From Streptomyces sparsogenes (GTDB taxonomy: Bacteria; Actinomycetota; Actinomycetes; Streptomycetales; Streptomycetaceae), in NCBI RefSeq assembly GCF_001704635.1, contig NZ_MAXF01000043.1:1-57264 (forward strand): 57,264 nucleotides of DNA, read 5' to 3'. Every line of letters begins with the position of its first letter. The stretch's first letter is position 1. Position numbers and translations under genes: made by a program. The notes below the pieces were generated by a model. The model searched no databases, had not been told where the DNA came from, and saw only the letters and a list, made by a program, of their open reading frames with translations. Below are positions 25,444 to 33,520 of this stretch, one piece after another.

Positions 25444-26766
25444 TCAAGCCAGACCGGCGTCGCGGAACGCGTCGAGGCTGGGTCGGATCACCGCCGTGGG
25501 CCCGCTCGTCGGGGCGACCGCGTCGAGCGTCTTGAGGCCGTCGCCCGTGTTGAGCACGACGGTGGTGAGGGTGGGGTCCAGCACCCCGTTCTCGAGCAGC
25601 TTCCTCGTCACGCCCAGGGTCACCCCGCCCGCGGTCTCCGCGAAGATCCCCTCCGTACGGGCCAGCAGCTTGATCGCGTCGACGACCTGCTCGTCGTTCA
25701 CGTCCTCCACCGCCCCGCCCGTGCGGCGCGCGATGTCCAGCACATACGGCCCGTCCGCCGGGTTGCCGATGGCCAGCGACTTGGCGATGGTGTTCGGCTT
25801 CTGCGGGCGCACCACGTCGTGGCCGGCCTTGAAGGCGGTGGAGACCGGGGAGCAGCCCTCGGCCTGGGCGCCGAAGATCTTGTACGGCTTGTCCTCGACC
25901 AGGCCCAGCTCGATCAGCTCCTTCAGCCCCTTGTCGATCTTCGTGAGCTGCGAGCCGGACGCGATCGGGATGACGAGCTGGTCCGGCAGCCGCCAGCCGA
26001 GCTGTTCGCAGATCTCGTACGCGAGGGTCTTGGACCCCTCCGCGTAGTACGGGCGCAGGTTGACGTTGACGAAGCCCCAACCCTCGCCCGCCGGGTCGCC
26101 GATCAGCTCGCTGCAGAAGCGGTTGACGTCGTCGTACGTGCCCTCGATGGCGACCAGGTCGCCGCCGTAGACCGCGGCCATGACGACCTTGCCCTGCTCC
26201 AGGTCGTGCGGGATGAAGGTGCACGAGCGCAGCCCGGCGCGGGCGGCCGCGGCGCCGACCGCGCCCGCGAGGTTGCCGGTGGAGGAGCAGGAGAGGGTGG
26301 TGAAGCCGAAGGCGCGGGCGGCCTCGACGGCCTGGGCGACGACGCGGTCCTTGAAGGAGTGCGTCGGGTTCCCGGAGTCGTCCTTGATGTGCAGCTCGCC
26401 GGTCACGCCCAGCTCTCGGGCGAGGTTGTCGGCCTTGACCAGCTTGGTGAAGCCGGGGTTCAGATTGGGCTTGTCGGCCACGTCCGCCGGGACGGGCAGC
26501 AGCGGGGCGTAGCGCCAGATGTTGTTCGGGCCGGCCTCGATCCGCCGGCGCAGCCCCTCCGGGTCGCCGGTCGGCAGGTCATACGCGACCTCGAGCGGTC
26601 CGAAACACTCCGCGCAGGCGAAAATGGGACCGAGGGGGAAGCGTTCCCCGCACTCACGACAGGACAGCGCGACGGCGGGGCCCAGCGAGACGGAGGATCC
26701 GGCGGCAGCGGCGGAGTCGGCGGGACCGGAAGAAGTGGTTGAGCTTTCGACAGCTTGCACAGCCAT
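25444..26766 (-). CDS. thrC: Threonine synthase
   Basis: 440 aa PLP enzyme converting O-phosphohomoserine to threonine. A zinc-ribbon-like N-terminus (LSCRECGERF, then FACAECFGPLEVAYD) precedes the PLP domain; the PLP lysine is in NPTHSFKDRVVAQAVEAA, and LSCSSTGNLAGAVGAAAARA and the phosphate loop region follow. ATG 26766 is preceded by AGGAGAAAGG. The leader carries an S-box riboswitch, which ties the threonine branch to S-adenosylmethionine level, since threonine and methionine share homoserine. Cotranscribed with the CysO-like gene. Confidence 0.94.
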   Translation of the reverse strand: MAVQAVESSTTSSGPADSAAAAGSSVSLGPAVALSCRECGERFPLGPIFACAECFGPLEVAYDLPTGDPEGLRRRIEAGPNNIWRYAPLLPVPADVADKPNLNPGFTKLVKADNLARELGVTGELHIKDDSGNPTHSFKDRVVAQAVEAARAFGFTTLSCSSTGNLAGAVGAAAARAGLRSCTFIPHDLEQGKVVMAAVYGGDLVAIEGTYDDVNRFCSELIGDPAGEGWGFVNVNLRPYYAEGSKTLAYEICEQLGWRLPDQLVIPIASGSQLTKIDKGLKELIELGLVEDKPYKIFGAQAEGCSPVSTAFKAGHDVVRPQKPNTIAKSLAIGNPADGPYVLDIARRTGGAVEDVNDEQVVDAIKLLARTEGIFAETAGGVTLGVTRKLLENGVLDPTLTTVVLNTGDGLKTLDAVAPTSGPTAVIRPSLDAFRDAGLA

Positions 26767-26786
26767 GGATGGCGAGGCCCTTTCTC

Positions 26787-26926
26787 CTCATCTTCCTCGC
26801 GACGCATCTCGTCGCGAGCCGGAATTGGCACCTTCCCTAGCCGGGGCCCCGCTTCGATGAGAATCAGGACCGGCTGGAGGGTTGCCGGGGCTTCAACGGG
26901 CCGTTCCCTCTGCCCCTCTGGATGAG
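26787..26926 (-). ncRNA. SAM-I (S-box) riboswitch upstream of thrC
   Basis: On the reverse strand the RNA begins CUCAUC (P1) then GAGGGGCAGAGGGA, CGGCCCGUUGAAGCCCCGGC and AACC, i.e. the conserved S-box core, then GGUGCCAAUUCC, a perfect P4-like hairpin CUCGCGACGAGAUGCGUCGCGAG region (26794-26818), and closes with GAUGAG pairing with the initial CUCAUC. The closing helix runs directly into AGGAG, the ribosome site of thrC, so ligand binding could mask translation. The spacer beyond to 27111 (345 bp total) otherwise holds only the gpgS promoter side. Confidence 0.92.
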
Positions 26927-27111
26927 CGGTATGGCGCCGGACCCGGCCCGGCGCGTTTGTCGCACTCGACCCCCGACATATGGCGGTCACGTGCGTTGTT
27001 CAAGACTGTAACCGAAGGCGTGGATGGTTGAGATAGTCGTCCGAAGCGCGAGATGGATCACAGTCCGCCGTACTCGCGGGCACAGCAGGAGCACAACAGG
27101 GAGGCAGGGAC

Positions 27112-28086
27112 GTGCTGGAAGAGGTGGAGCGCTGGCTGAAGGAGCGGTCCTGGTCGGCCGACGACCGTCCGCTCGACCTCCTGCTGGCCGCGAAGCGCGC
27201 CACGGGCAGGACCGTGAGCGTCGTCCTGCCCGCCCTCGACGAGGAGGCGACCGTCGGCGAGATCGCCGCCACCATCCACCGCGAACTGATGAGCGAGGCC
27301 GCGCCCCTGGTCGACGAGCTGGTGGTGCTGGACTCCGGATCCACCGACCGCACCGCCGAGGTCGCCGCGGCCGCCGGCGCGCGGGTCGTCCACCGCGACT
27401 CCCTGCTGCCCGAGCTGCCGGCGCTGCCGGGGAAGGGCGAGGTGCTGTGGCGCTCGCTGCTGGCCACCAGCGGGGACATCATCTGCTTCATCGACGCCGA
27501 CCTGCGGGAGTTCGACGCGCGCTTCGTCTCCGGGATCGTCGGCCCGCTGCTGACCGAGTCGGACGTGCACCTCGTCAAGGGCATGTACGACCGGCCGCTC
27601 GGCGGCGGACAGGGCCCGCTCGCCCCCGGCGCGGCCGCGGCCCAGGGCGGCCGGGTCACCGAGCTGGTCGCCCGGCCGCTGCTCAATCTGCACTGGCCCC
27701 AGCTGGCCGGATTCGTACAGCCGCTCGGCGGCGAGTACGCGGCGCGCCGCTCCCTGCTGGAGCGGCTGCCCTTCCCGGTCGGGTACGGGGTGGAGCTCGC
27801 CCTGCTCATCGACTCGCTGCACACGGTCGGGCTCGACGCGCTCGCCCAGGTCGACATCGGCGTGCGCAAGCACCGGCACCAGGACGCGCAGGCGCTCGGC
27901 CGCATGGCGGCCACGATCTACCGCACGGCCCAGCTGCGGCTGGCCCGCGGCCATCTGGTGCGGCCGCGGCTGACCCAGTTCGACCGGGGGGAGAGCGGTT
28001 TCGTGCCCCGGACGAGCGCGGTGGACACGGAGGAGCGGCCGCCGATGATCGAGATCCCGGAGTACGTGGAGCGACGCGCGGCCTGA
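27112..28086 (+). CDS. gpgS: Glucosyl-3-phosphoglycerate synthase (GT81)
   Basis: 324 aa. Transfers glucose from a nucleotide sugar to 3-phosphoglycerate, first step of glucosylglycerate / polymethylated polysaccharide synthesis. Signatures: TVSVVLPALDEEATVGEIAA, VDELVVLDSGSTDRTAEVA, the metal-binding DAD in CFIDADLREF, and GGEYAARRSLLERLPFPVGY. GTG 27112 follows AGGGA. Divergent from thrC; GATAGT near 27035 could be its -10. Clustered with otsA and otsB, suggesting a compatible-solute region. Confidence 0.92.
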   Translation: MLEEVERWLKERSWSADDRPLDLLLAAKRATGRTVSVVLPALDEEATVGEIAATIHRELMSEAAPLVDELVVLDSGSTDRTAEVAAAAGARVVHRDSLLPELPALPGKGEVLWRSLLATSGDIICFIDADLREFDARFVSGIVGPLLTESDVHLVKGMYDRPLGGGQGPLAPGAAAAQGGRVTELVARPLLNLHWPQLAGFVQPLGGEYAARRSLLERLPFPVGYGVELALLIDSLHTVGLDALAQVDIGVRKHRHQDAQALGRMAATIYRTAQLRLARGHLVRPRLTQFDRGESGFVPRTSAVDTEERPPMIEIPEYVERRAA

Positions 28087-28305
28087 CGCGCGCGGGCCCC
28101 GTCACCTGAGGCCTGGCGCGCCCGGCCCGGTCGCCTACTACGTGGCGCGCCGGCCGCCTGCTGCCGGGGCGCGCGGCCCCCCTGCCCCCTACCACCCGGC
28201 CCCGTCGCCTGCGTGCCGGCGCTCCCGGCCCGTCGGCCGACCGCCGACGGGGGCAAGAAACCGCACGCACGTTTGCGCACGGCGCCGGGTGGCTAGGCTC
28301 GCGAC
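28087..28305. other. Intergenic region gpgS-otsA
   Basis: 219 bp without a gene. It contains two GGCGCGCC palindromes 26 bp apart (28115 and 28145 region). Just before the otsA ATG is TAGGCT then six bases, typical of a leaderless promoter. Confidence 0.35.
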
Positions 28306-29766
28306 ATGGCCTCCGAGCACAGTGCACAGGTCCTCGTCGCGTCCAACCGCGGCCCGGTCTCGTACACCCTGCGGGAGGGCGGTTCGCTCGACGCCAAGCG
28401 CGGCGGCGGCGGGCTGGTCTCCGGCCTCAGCGCCATAGGCCCGGACACCGACGCGGTATGGGTCTGCGCGGCGCTGGGCGACGGCGACCGCGAGGCCGCC
28501 CGGCGGGCCGGGCCCGGGCACCTGGACCCCGGGGACACCGGCGGGCAGCGGGTGCGGATGCTCGACATCGCGCCCGAGGTCTTCGACGCCGCGTACAACG
28601 GCATCGCGAACTCGGTGCTGTGGTTCGTCCACCACCTGCTCTACCAGACCCCCCTGGAGCCGGCGTTCGGCGCGGAGTTCCGCGACCAGTGGGCCGCCTA
28701 CCAGGCGTACAACACGGCCTTCGCCGACGCGCTCGCGCAGGAGGCTGCCGAGGGCGCCGCCGTGCTGGTCCAGGACTACCACCTGGCGCTGGTGCCCGCC
28801 ATGCTCCGCGAGCGCCGCCCCGACCTGCGGATCGGCCACTTCTCCCACACCCCCTGGGCGCCGCCGGACTACTACCGGCTGCTGCCGGACGACGTCGCGG
28901 CGAGCGTGCTGCGCGGCATCCTGGGCGGCGACCGCGCCGCGTTCCTCACCGAGCGCTGGGCCCTCGCCTTCGCCGACTGCGCCGCGGCCGTGCTCGGCGC
29001 GGAGGTGGTGCGGGACGGCGCCCGGCTGTCCGTGCGCTTCGAAGGGCGCGAGACCCGGCTGGGCGTCCACGGCCTCGGCGCGGACGCGGACTTCCTGCGG
29101 CAGCGGTCGCGCGCGGCGGACGTCGACGAGCGGCTCACCGCCCTGCGCGCGCAGATCGGCCCCGGCCGCAAGTCCATCGTCCGGGTGGACCGCACGGAGC
29201 TGTCCAAGAACATCGTCCGCGGGCTGCTGGCCTACCGACGGCTCCTGGAAACCCACCCCGAGTGGCGCGAGCGCGTGGTCCACGTCGCCTTCGCCTACCC
29301 CTCCCGCCAGGACCTGGCCGTCTACCGCGACTACACGGAGCAGGTGCGGCGGGTCGCCGGCGAGATCAACGCCGAGTACGGCACGGACGGCTGGCAGCCG
29401 GTCGCCCTCCACGTCAAAGACGACTTCGCCCGGTCGCTCGCGGCCTACCGCCTCGCCGACGTGGCCCTCGTCAACCCCATCCGGGACGGCATGAACCTCG
29501 TCGCCAAGGAGGTCCCGGTGGTCTCCGAGCGCGGCTGCGCGCTGGTGCTCTCCCGCGAAGCGGGCGCGTACGCGGAACTGGGCGCCGACGCGCTCGTGGT
29601 CAACCCGTACGACATCGAAGCGACGGCCCGGGCCCTCCACGACGCCCTCTCCATGCCCGACGGCGAACGGGCCGAGCGCACCAAACGCCTCGCGGCCGCC
29701 GCGACCGCGCTGCCGCCCGCGCAGTGGTTCCTGGCGCAGCTGCGCGAACTGACGACGACGCCGTAA
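28306..29766 (+). CDS. otsA: Trehalose-6-phosphate synthase (GT20)
   Basis: 486 aa. Couples UDP/GDP-glucose and glucose-6-phosphate to trehalose-6-P. Landmarks: VASNRGPVSY, GGGGLVSGL (N-terminal sugar-nucleotide loop), WFVHHLLYQTP, VQDYHLALVPAML, IGHFSHTPWAPPDYYRLLP, and NPIRDGMNLVAKEV with SREAGAYAEL near the C-terminus. ATG 28306 is six bases after TAGGCT, suggesting leaderless mRNA. Convergent with otsB, which takes its product. Confidence 0.95.
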   Translation: MASEHSAQVLVASNRGPVSYTLREGGSLDAKRGGGGLVSGLSAIGPDTDAVWVCAALGDGDREAARRAGPGHLDPGDTGGQRVRMLDIAPEVFDAAYNGIANSVLWFVHHLLYQTPLEPAFGAEFRDQWAAYQAYNTAFADALAQEAAEGAAVLVQDYHLALVPAMLRERRPDLRIGHFSHTPWAPPDYYRLLPDDVAASVLRGILGGDRAAFLTERWALAFADCAAAVLGAEVVRDGARLSVRFEGRETRLGVHGLGADADFLRQRSRAADVDERLTALRAQIGPGRKSIVRVDRTELSKNIVRGLLAYRRLLETHPEWRERVVHVAFAYPSRQDLAVYRDYTEQVRRVAGEINAEYGTDGWQPVALHVKDDFARSLAAYRLADVALVNPIRDGMNLVAKEVPVVSERGCALVLSREAGAYAELGADALVVNPYDIEATARALHDALSMPDGERAERTKRLAAAATALPPAQWFLAQLRELTTTP

Positions 29767-29846
29767 CCCCCCGGGGCGGGGCGGGCGCGCCGCGCCAGGT
29801 CCCGCCCGGCGCGGGCGGGCGGTGCCTTGCGCGGGCGGGCCCGCCG

Positions 29847-30689
29847 TCAGTCCCCGAGGGCCTCGGCCAGGGCGGTCAGGAGGTCGACCACGCCCGTGGG
29901 GCCCGCGACCACCAGGTCGGCTCGTTCGGCCAGTTCGGTGACCTCGCTGCTGCCGCTGCACACCAGGACGCCGGGCACGCCCCGCGACCTGAGCTGCTCC
30001 ACCGCGGCGAAGGCGGCCAGGTCACCCAGGTCGTCGCCCGCGTACAGCACCGCTCCGGCCCCGGTCTGCCGGACGTACTCGGTGAGGGCGACGCCCTTGT
30101 CCATGCCCGGCGGCCGCAGTTCGAGCACGAGGCGGCCAGGCTCGACGATCAGCCCGTGCCGCTCGGCGAGCAGGCGAAGCGGCTCGCGCAGCGCCTCGAA
30201 GGCGCCCTGCGGGTCGGCGGCGCGGCGGGTGTGGACGGCGACGGCGCGCCCCTTCTCCTCCACGGTGGCGCCCTGCACGTCGCCGACCGCCGCGAGCACG
30301 TCCGGCAGTTCGGCCCGGACCGCCGCGACGCCCGGGTGCGGGGGCGGGGTGGCGACCTCGCCGTCGGCGGCGTCCCAGCGCTCGGCGCCGTAGTGGCCGA
30401 GGACCAGGAGGCGGTCGAGGCCCGCCGCCTCGGCGAAGCCGCCGTACTCCACGGCGAGGGCGGCCGGCCGGCCGGTGATCACCGCGACGGAGCACAGCCG
30501 TGGGGCGAGGCGGGAGAGCGCGGGCACGGCCCCGGGGTGGGCGCGCGCCTGGTCGGGGTCGGGGACGATGTCGGCCAGGGTCCCGTCGAAGTCGAAGGCG
30601 AAGACGGCCTCCCCGGGCCGCTGGAGGATCGCCGCCAGGCCCTCACGGCCGGCTGCTGTCGTGGGTACGGGAAGAGGGTGGCTGCCCAT
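29847..30689 (-). CDS. otsB: Trehalose-phosphate phosphatase
   Basis: 280 aa HAD-family enzyme that dephosphorylates trehalose-6-P. Motif I VFAFDFDGTLADIVPDPDQA (nucleophile D in DFDGT), motif II SVAVITGRP, LGHYGAERW, PPGMDKGVAL (Lys) and motif IV LYAGDDLGDLAAF. ATG 30689 lies seven bases after TAGGGT, so leaderless initiation is likely; the frame extends to 30734 without support. Separated from otsA by an 80-bp very G/C-rich convergent spacer. Confidence 0.93.
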   Translation of the reverse strand: MGSHPLPVPTTAAGREGLAAILQRPGEAVFAFDFDGTLADIVPDPDQARAHPGAVPALSRLAPRLCSVAVITGRPAALAVEYGGFAEAAGLDRLLVLGHYGAERWDAADGEVATPPPHPGVAAVRAELPDVLAAVGDVQGATVEEKGRAVAVHTRRAADPQGAFEALREPLRLLAERHGLIVEPGRLVLELRPPGMDKGVALTEYVRQTGAGAVLYAGDDLGDLAAFAAVEQLRSRGVPGVLVCSGSSEVTELAERADLVVAGPTGVVDLLTALAEALGD

Positions 30690-30781
30690 GCGGCCGACCC
30701 TATCGCCGTGGGGTGAACTGCGGGCAACGGGCACCGTCGCGGCGCCACGGCGGCCGCGTCCGCGGCGCCACGGCTCCCGCG

Positions 30782-31093
30782 TCAGCGGCGTCCGCGGCGT
30801 GCTTCGCGCAGGCGGCGGAGGCGGTTGACGGTCACCGGGTCGTGGGCCAGGGCCCGGGGATCGTCCAGGAGGGCGTTCAGGAGCTGGTAGTAGCGGGTCG
30901 GCGAGATGCCGAGCCGCTCCCGTATCGCGCGCTCCTTCGCGCCGGGCCCCGGCCAGCCGCGCCGCTCCACGGCGAGCACGGCCCGGTCCCGCTCGGACAG
31001 GCCGCCCCCGGCGGGCTCCCCGGCCCCGCCGCTGGGTGCGCCGCCCCGCTCGTCCGCGCGCTCGTCGCGCTCGCCTCGCTCGCCGGACACCAC
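30782..31093 (-). CDS. DUF3263-domain protein
   Basis: 103 aa. The C-terminal ~65 residues (LSERDRAVLAVERRGWPGPG, then AKERAIRERLGISPTRYYQL) match DUF3263, a small HTH-like actinobacterial domain. The N-terminus is a charged stretch (GERGERDERADERGG). The GTG start overlaps the TAG stop of the sugar-binding lipoprotein gene by one base, so translation is probably coupled. Could be a DNA-binding regulator of the sugar genes; not demonstrated. Confidence 0.82.
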   Translation of the reverse strand: MVSGERGERDERADERGGAPSGGAGEPAGGGLSERDRAVLAVERRGWPGPGAKERAIRERLGISPTRYYQLLNALLDDPRALAHDPVTVNRLRRLREARRGRR

Positions 31094-32373
31094 TAACCCG
31101 CCGCGGTCTCCATCGCGTCGGCCTGGCGCTGGACCTCGCTGAGCACGCCCGCGGGGTCGCCGCCCTTGGTGACGACCGAGCCGATCTTCTTCTTCAGGCT
31201 GGTCTGGACCGTCGCCCAGGACGTCTTGTTCACCGGGTAGAACTCGGCGGTCCCCAGCTCGTCGAGGAACTTCCACAGCCGCTTGTACTTGCGGTCCCCG
31301 CGCATCGTCCTGGAGGCCTTGGTGGTCACCGGCAGCAGGTCGTACTGGGTGGCGAAGTCGAGGACGTTCTGCTCCTCGTAGAGGAAGTCCAGGAAGAGGC
31401 CGGCCTGCCGGCGGTTGCCGTTCTGCTTGAAGGCCATGACCCAGTCGGCGACGCCCATGGTGGCCTTGGACTTCCCGTGGCGCCCGGGCAGCGGCGCGGT
31501 GCCGTACTCGATGCCGTGGCCGTCCGCCTGCTGCATCAGGGTGGGGTGGCCGTTGAGCATGCCGACCTCGCCGCGCGTGAAGGCGTCGAAGATGTCCTGG
31601 CGGTTGGTGCGGGCGGGGGCGTCGGGGCCGGTGAGGCCCTCGCCGACGAGTTCGTCGCGCAGCCACTCCATGGTCTGGATGTTCTGCGTGGAGTCGATGG
31701 TGTAGCTGCCGTTGCTGTCGGTGTAACCGCCACCGCCACCGAGCAACCACATCAGGGTCTCGCCCTGGGACTCCTCGGGGCCCAGCGGCAGCCCATAGGG
31801 GATCTTCACGCCGATCGCCTTGAGCTTGACCGCGGCGTCTTTCAGCTCGGCCCAGGTCTCCGGGACGGAGAGGACGCCGGCCTCGTCGAAGAGCTTCTTG
31901 TTGTAGAAGAACAGCCGGGCGCTGGAGACGAAGGGCAGCCCGTACTGCACCCGGTTGACCTCGCCCGCGCCGACGATGGAGTCGATGAATCCGGCCTGGG
32001 TGGGGATGGAGAGCATCTGGTCGGCGCGGTAGAGCTTGCCCGCGGCGGCGTAGTCGGCGTACGCGCCGATCTGCGCGATGTCCGGGGCCTGGCCCCGCTT
32101 GACCATGTCGGCGAGCTTCTTGTCGATCTCGGTCCAGCTCAGGACCGAGACATCGACCTTGATGTTCTCGTGCTTGGCCTCGAACGCCCGGGCCAGCCTG
32201 TCCCAGTACTTCTGGGAGCTGTTGGCGGAGCTGTCGCCGTAGTCGGCCGCCACCACCTTCAACGTGACGTCCCCGGAGCCCGAACCTTCGCTTCCGCATG
32301 CCGTCAGCGCGGGGGATATCGCCGCCGTCGCGGCACCCGCCGCCGTCAGACCCAAGAACCGCCGACGCTGCAC
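31093..32373 (-). CDS. Sugar ABC transporter substrate-binding lipoprotein (Tat-exported)
   Basis: 426 aa, family 1 solute-binding protein. The signal peptide QRRRFLGLTAAGAATAAISP has a twin-arginine motif (RRRFLG) and the lipobox LTAC, giving a lipid-anchored Cys at ~26. Mature protein has the usual WTEIDKKLADMVKRGQAPDI and LPFVSSARLFFYNKKLFDEA blocks. No permease or ATPase gene is near, so it must dock with a transporter encoded elsewhere. Divergent from nagK, with DasR-like sites between, pointing to an amino sugar or chito-oligosaccharide ligand. GTG 32373 follows GGGGAA. Confidence 0.88.
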   Translation of the reverse strand: MQRRRFLGLTAAGAATAAISPALTACGSEGSGSGDVTLKVVAADYGDSSANSSQKYWDRLARAFEAKHENIKVDVSVLSWTEIDKKLADMVKRGQAPDIAQIGAYADYAAAGKLYRADQMLSIPTQAGFIDSIVGAGEVNRVQYGLPFVSSARLFFYNKKLFDEAGVLSVPETWAELKDAAVKLKAIGVKIPYGLPLGPEESQGETLMWLLGGGGGYTDSNGSYTIDSTQNIQTMEWLRDELVGEGLTGPDAPARTNRQDIFDAFTRGEVGMLNGHPTLMQQADGHGIEYGTAPLPGRHGKSKATMGVADWVMAFKQNGNRRQAGLFLDFLYEEQNVLDFATQYDLLPVTTKASRTMRGDRKYKRLWKFLDELGTAEFYPVNKTSWATVQTSLKKKIGSVVTKGGDPAGVLSEVQRQADAMETAAG

Positions 32374-32457
32374 TGCACTTCCCCACCCTCGTGGCTTGGC
32401 TCGACCTCCTGGCCCGTCCGCAATGGAGGTCGAGCGAGTCTGCCCCGGATACCTCCA

Positions 32458-32473
32458 CAGGGTCTACACCATA
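32458..32473. promoter_or_regulatory. DasR-like site (dre) on the lipoprotein side
   Basis: Reverse strand reads TATGGTGTAGACCCTG; the core TGGTGTAGACC matches the dre core TGGTCTAGACC at 10 of 11 bases. Placed 85 bp upstream of the sugar-binding lipoprotein start. DasR is the GlcNAc-responsive GntR regulator of Streptomyces; binding here is inferred. Confidence 0.6.
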
Positions 32474-32544
32474 CGGATATCGCTTCGGTATCGACTTTCA
32501 CCTTTTCGCGGACACCCGGAGCGTAGTCCACCGCCCGAACGGCG

Positions 32545-32560
32545 AGTGGACTAGACCTCT
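32545..32560. promoter_or_regulatory. DasR-like site (dre) before nagK
   Basis: AGTGGACTAGACCTCT matches the dre consensus ACTGGTCTAGACCACT at 12 of 16 positions (core TGGACTAGACC, 10 of 11), 28 bp before the nagK start. A perfect 8-bp inverted repeat TAGTCCAC / GTGGACTA (32524-32531, 32546-32553) overlaps it. Confidence 0.72.
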
Positions 32561-32587
32561 CGCGGTGGATCGCGCCAGACTGGTCGC

Positions 32588-33520
32588 GTGAAACACGTCA
32601 TCGCCCTCGATGTGGGCGGCACCGGCATGAAGGCCGCCCTCGTGGGGGCGGACGGCGCACTCCTCCATGAGGAGAGACGGCCCACGGGCCGGGAGCGCGG
32701 GCCGGAGGCCGTCGTCGCCACGATCCTCGACTTCGCCGCCGAACTGCGCGCCATCGGCGAACAGCGCTACGGACAGCCGGCCGCCGCGGCCGGGGTCGGC
32801 GTGCCCGGCGTCCTCGACGAGGAGCGCGGCATCGCCGTCTTCGCCGCCAACCTCGGCTGGCGCGATGTGCCGCTGCGCGCCCTGCTCGCCGAACGGCTCG
32901 CCGGGACACCCGTCGCGCTGGCCCATGACGTACGCATGGGCGGGCTGGCCGAGGGCCGGATAGGAGCGGGCGAGGGGGCGCGGCGCTTTCTGTTCGTGTC
33001 ATTGGGCACCGGCATCGCGGGGGCCATCGGCATCGACGGCCGGGTCGACCCCGGAGCCCACGGCTCCTCCGGCGAGATCGGCCATATCGTCGTACGGCCG
33101 GGCGGCCCGGTGTGCGGATGCGGCCAGTACGGCTGTCTGGAGACCGTCGCCTCCGCCTCCGCGGTGGGCCGCGCCTGGGCCCTGGCCAGCGGCGACCCCG
33201 AGGCGGACGCCGCTGACTGCGCCAAGGCCGTCGAGTCCGGGGACCCGCGGGCCGCGGCGGTCTGGCAGGAGGCCGTGAGCGCCCTCGCCGACGGCCTGGT
33301 CACCGGGCTCACCCTGCTGGACCCCGGGGTCATGATCATCGGCGGCGGGCTGGCGGAGGCCGGCGAGACGCTGTTCGCGCCGCTGCGCACGGCGGTCCGG
33401 GAGCGGATCACGTTCCAGCGACTGCCCTCTATCGTCCCGGCGGCCCTCGGGGACACCGCCGGATGCCTGGGCGCGGGCCTGCTCGCCTGGGATCTTCTCT
33501 CCACGGAGGTAAGCGCCTGA
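32588..33520 (+). CDS. nagK: ROK-family sugar kinase, probable N-acetylglucosamine kinase
   Basis: 310 aa. ATP-binding DVGGTGMKAALV, hinge region LFVSLGTGIAGAIGIDG, and the ROK zinc/substrate block SGEIGHIVVRPGGPVCGCGQ followed by YGCLE. Phosphorylates GlcNAc (inferred from overlap with nagA and DasR sites). GTG 32588; no clear ribosome site. Its TGA overlaps the nagA ATG by one base (TGATG), so the two are translationally coupled. Confidence 0.88.
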   Translation: MKHVIALDVGGTGMKAALVGADGALLHEERRPTGRERGPEAVVATILDFAAELRAIGEQRYGQPAAAAGVGVPGVLDEERGIAVFAANLGWRDVPLRALLAERLAGTPVALAHDVRMGGLAEGRIGAGEGARRFLFVSLGTGIAGAIGIDGRVDPGAHGSSGEIGHIVVRPGGPVCGCGQYGCLETVASASAVGRAWALASGDPEADAADCAKAVESGDPRAAAVWQEAVSALADGLVTGLTLLDPGVMIIGGGLAEAGETLFAPLRTAVRERITFQRLPSIVPAALGDTAGCLGAGLLAWDLLSTEVSA

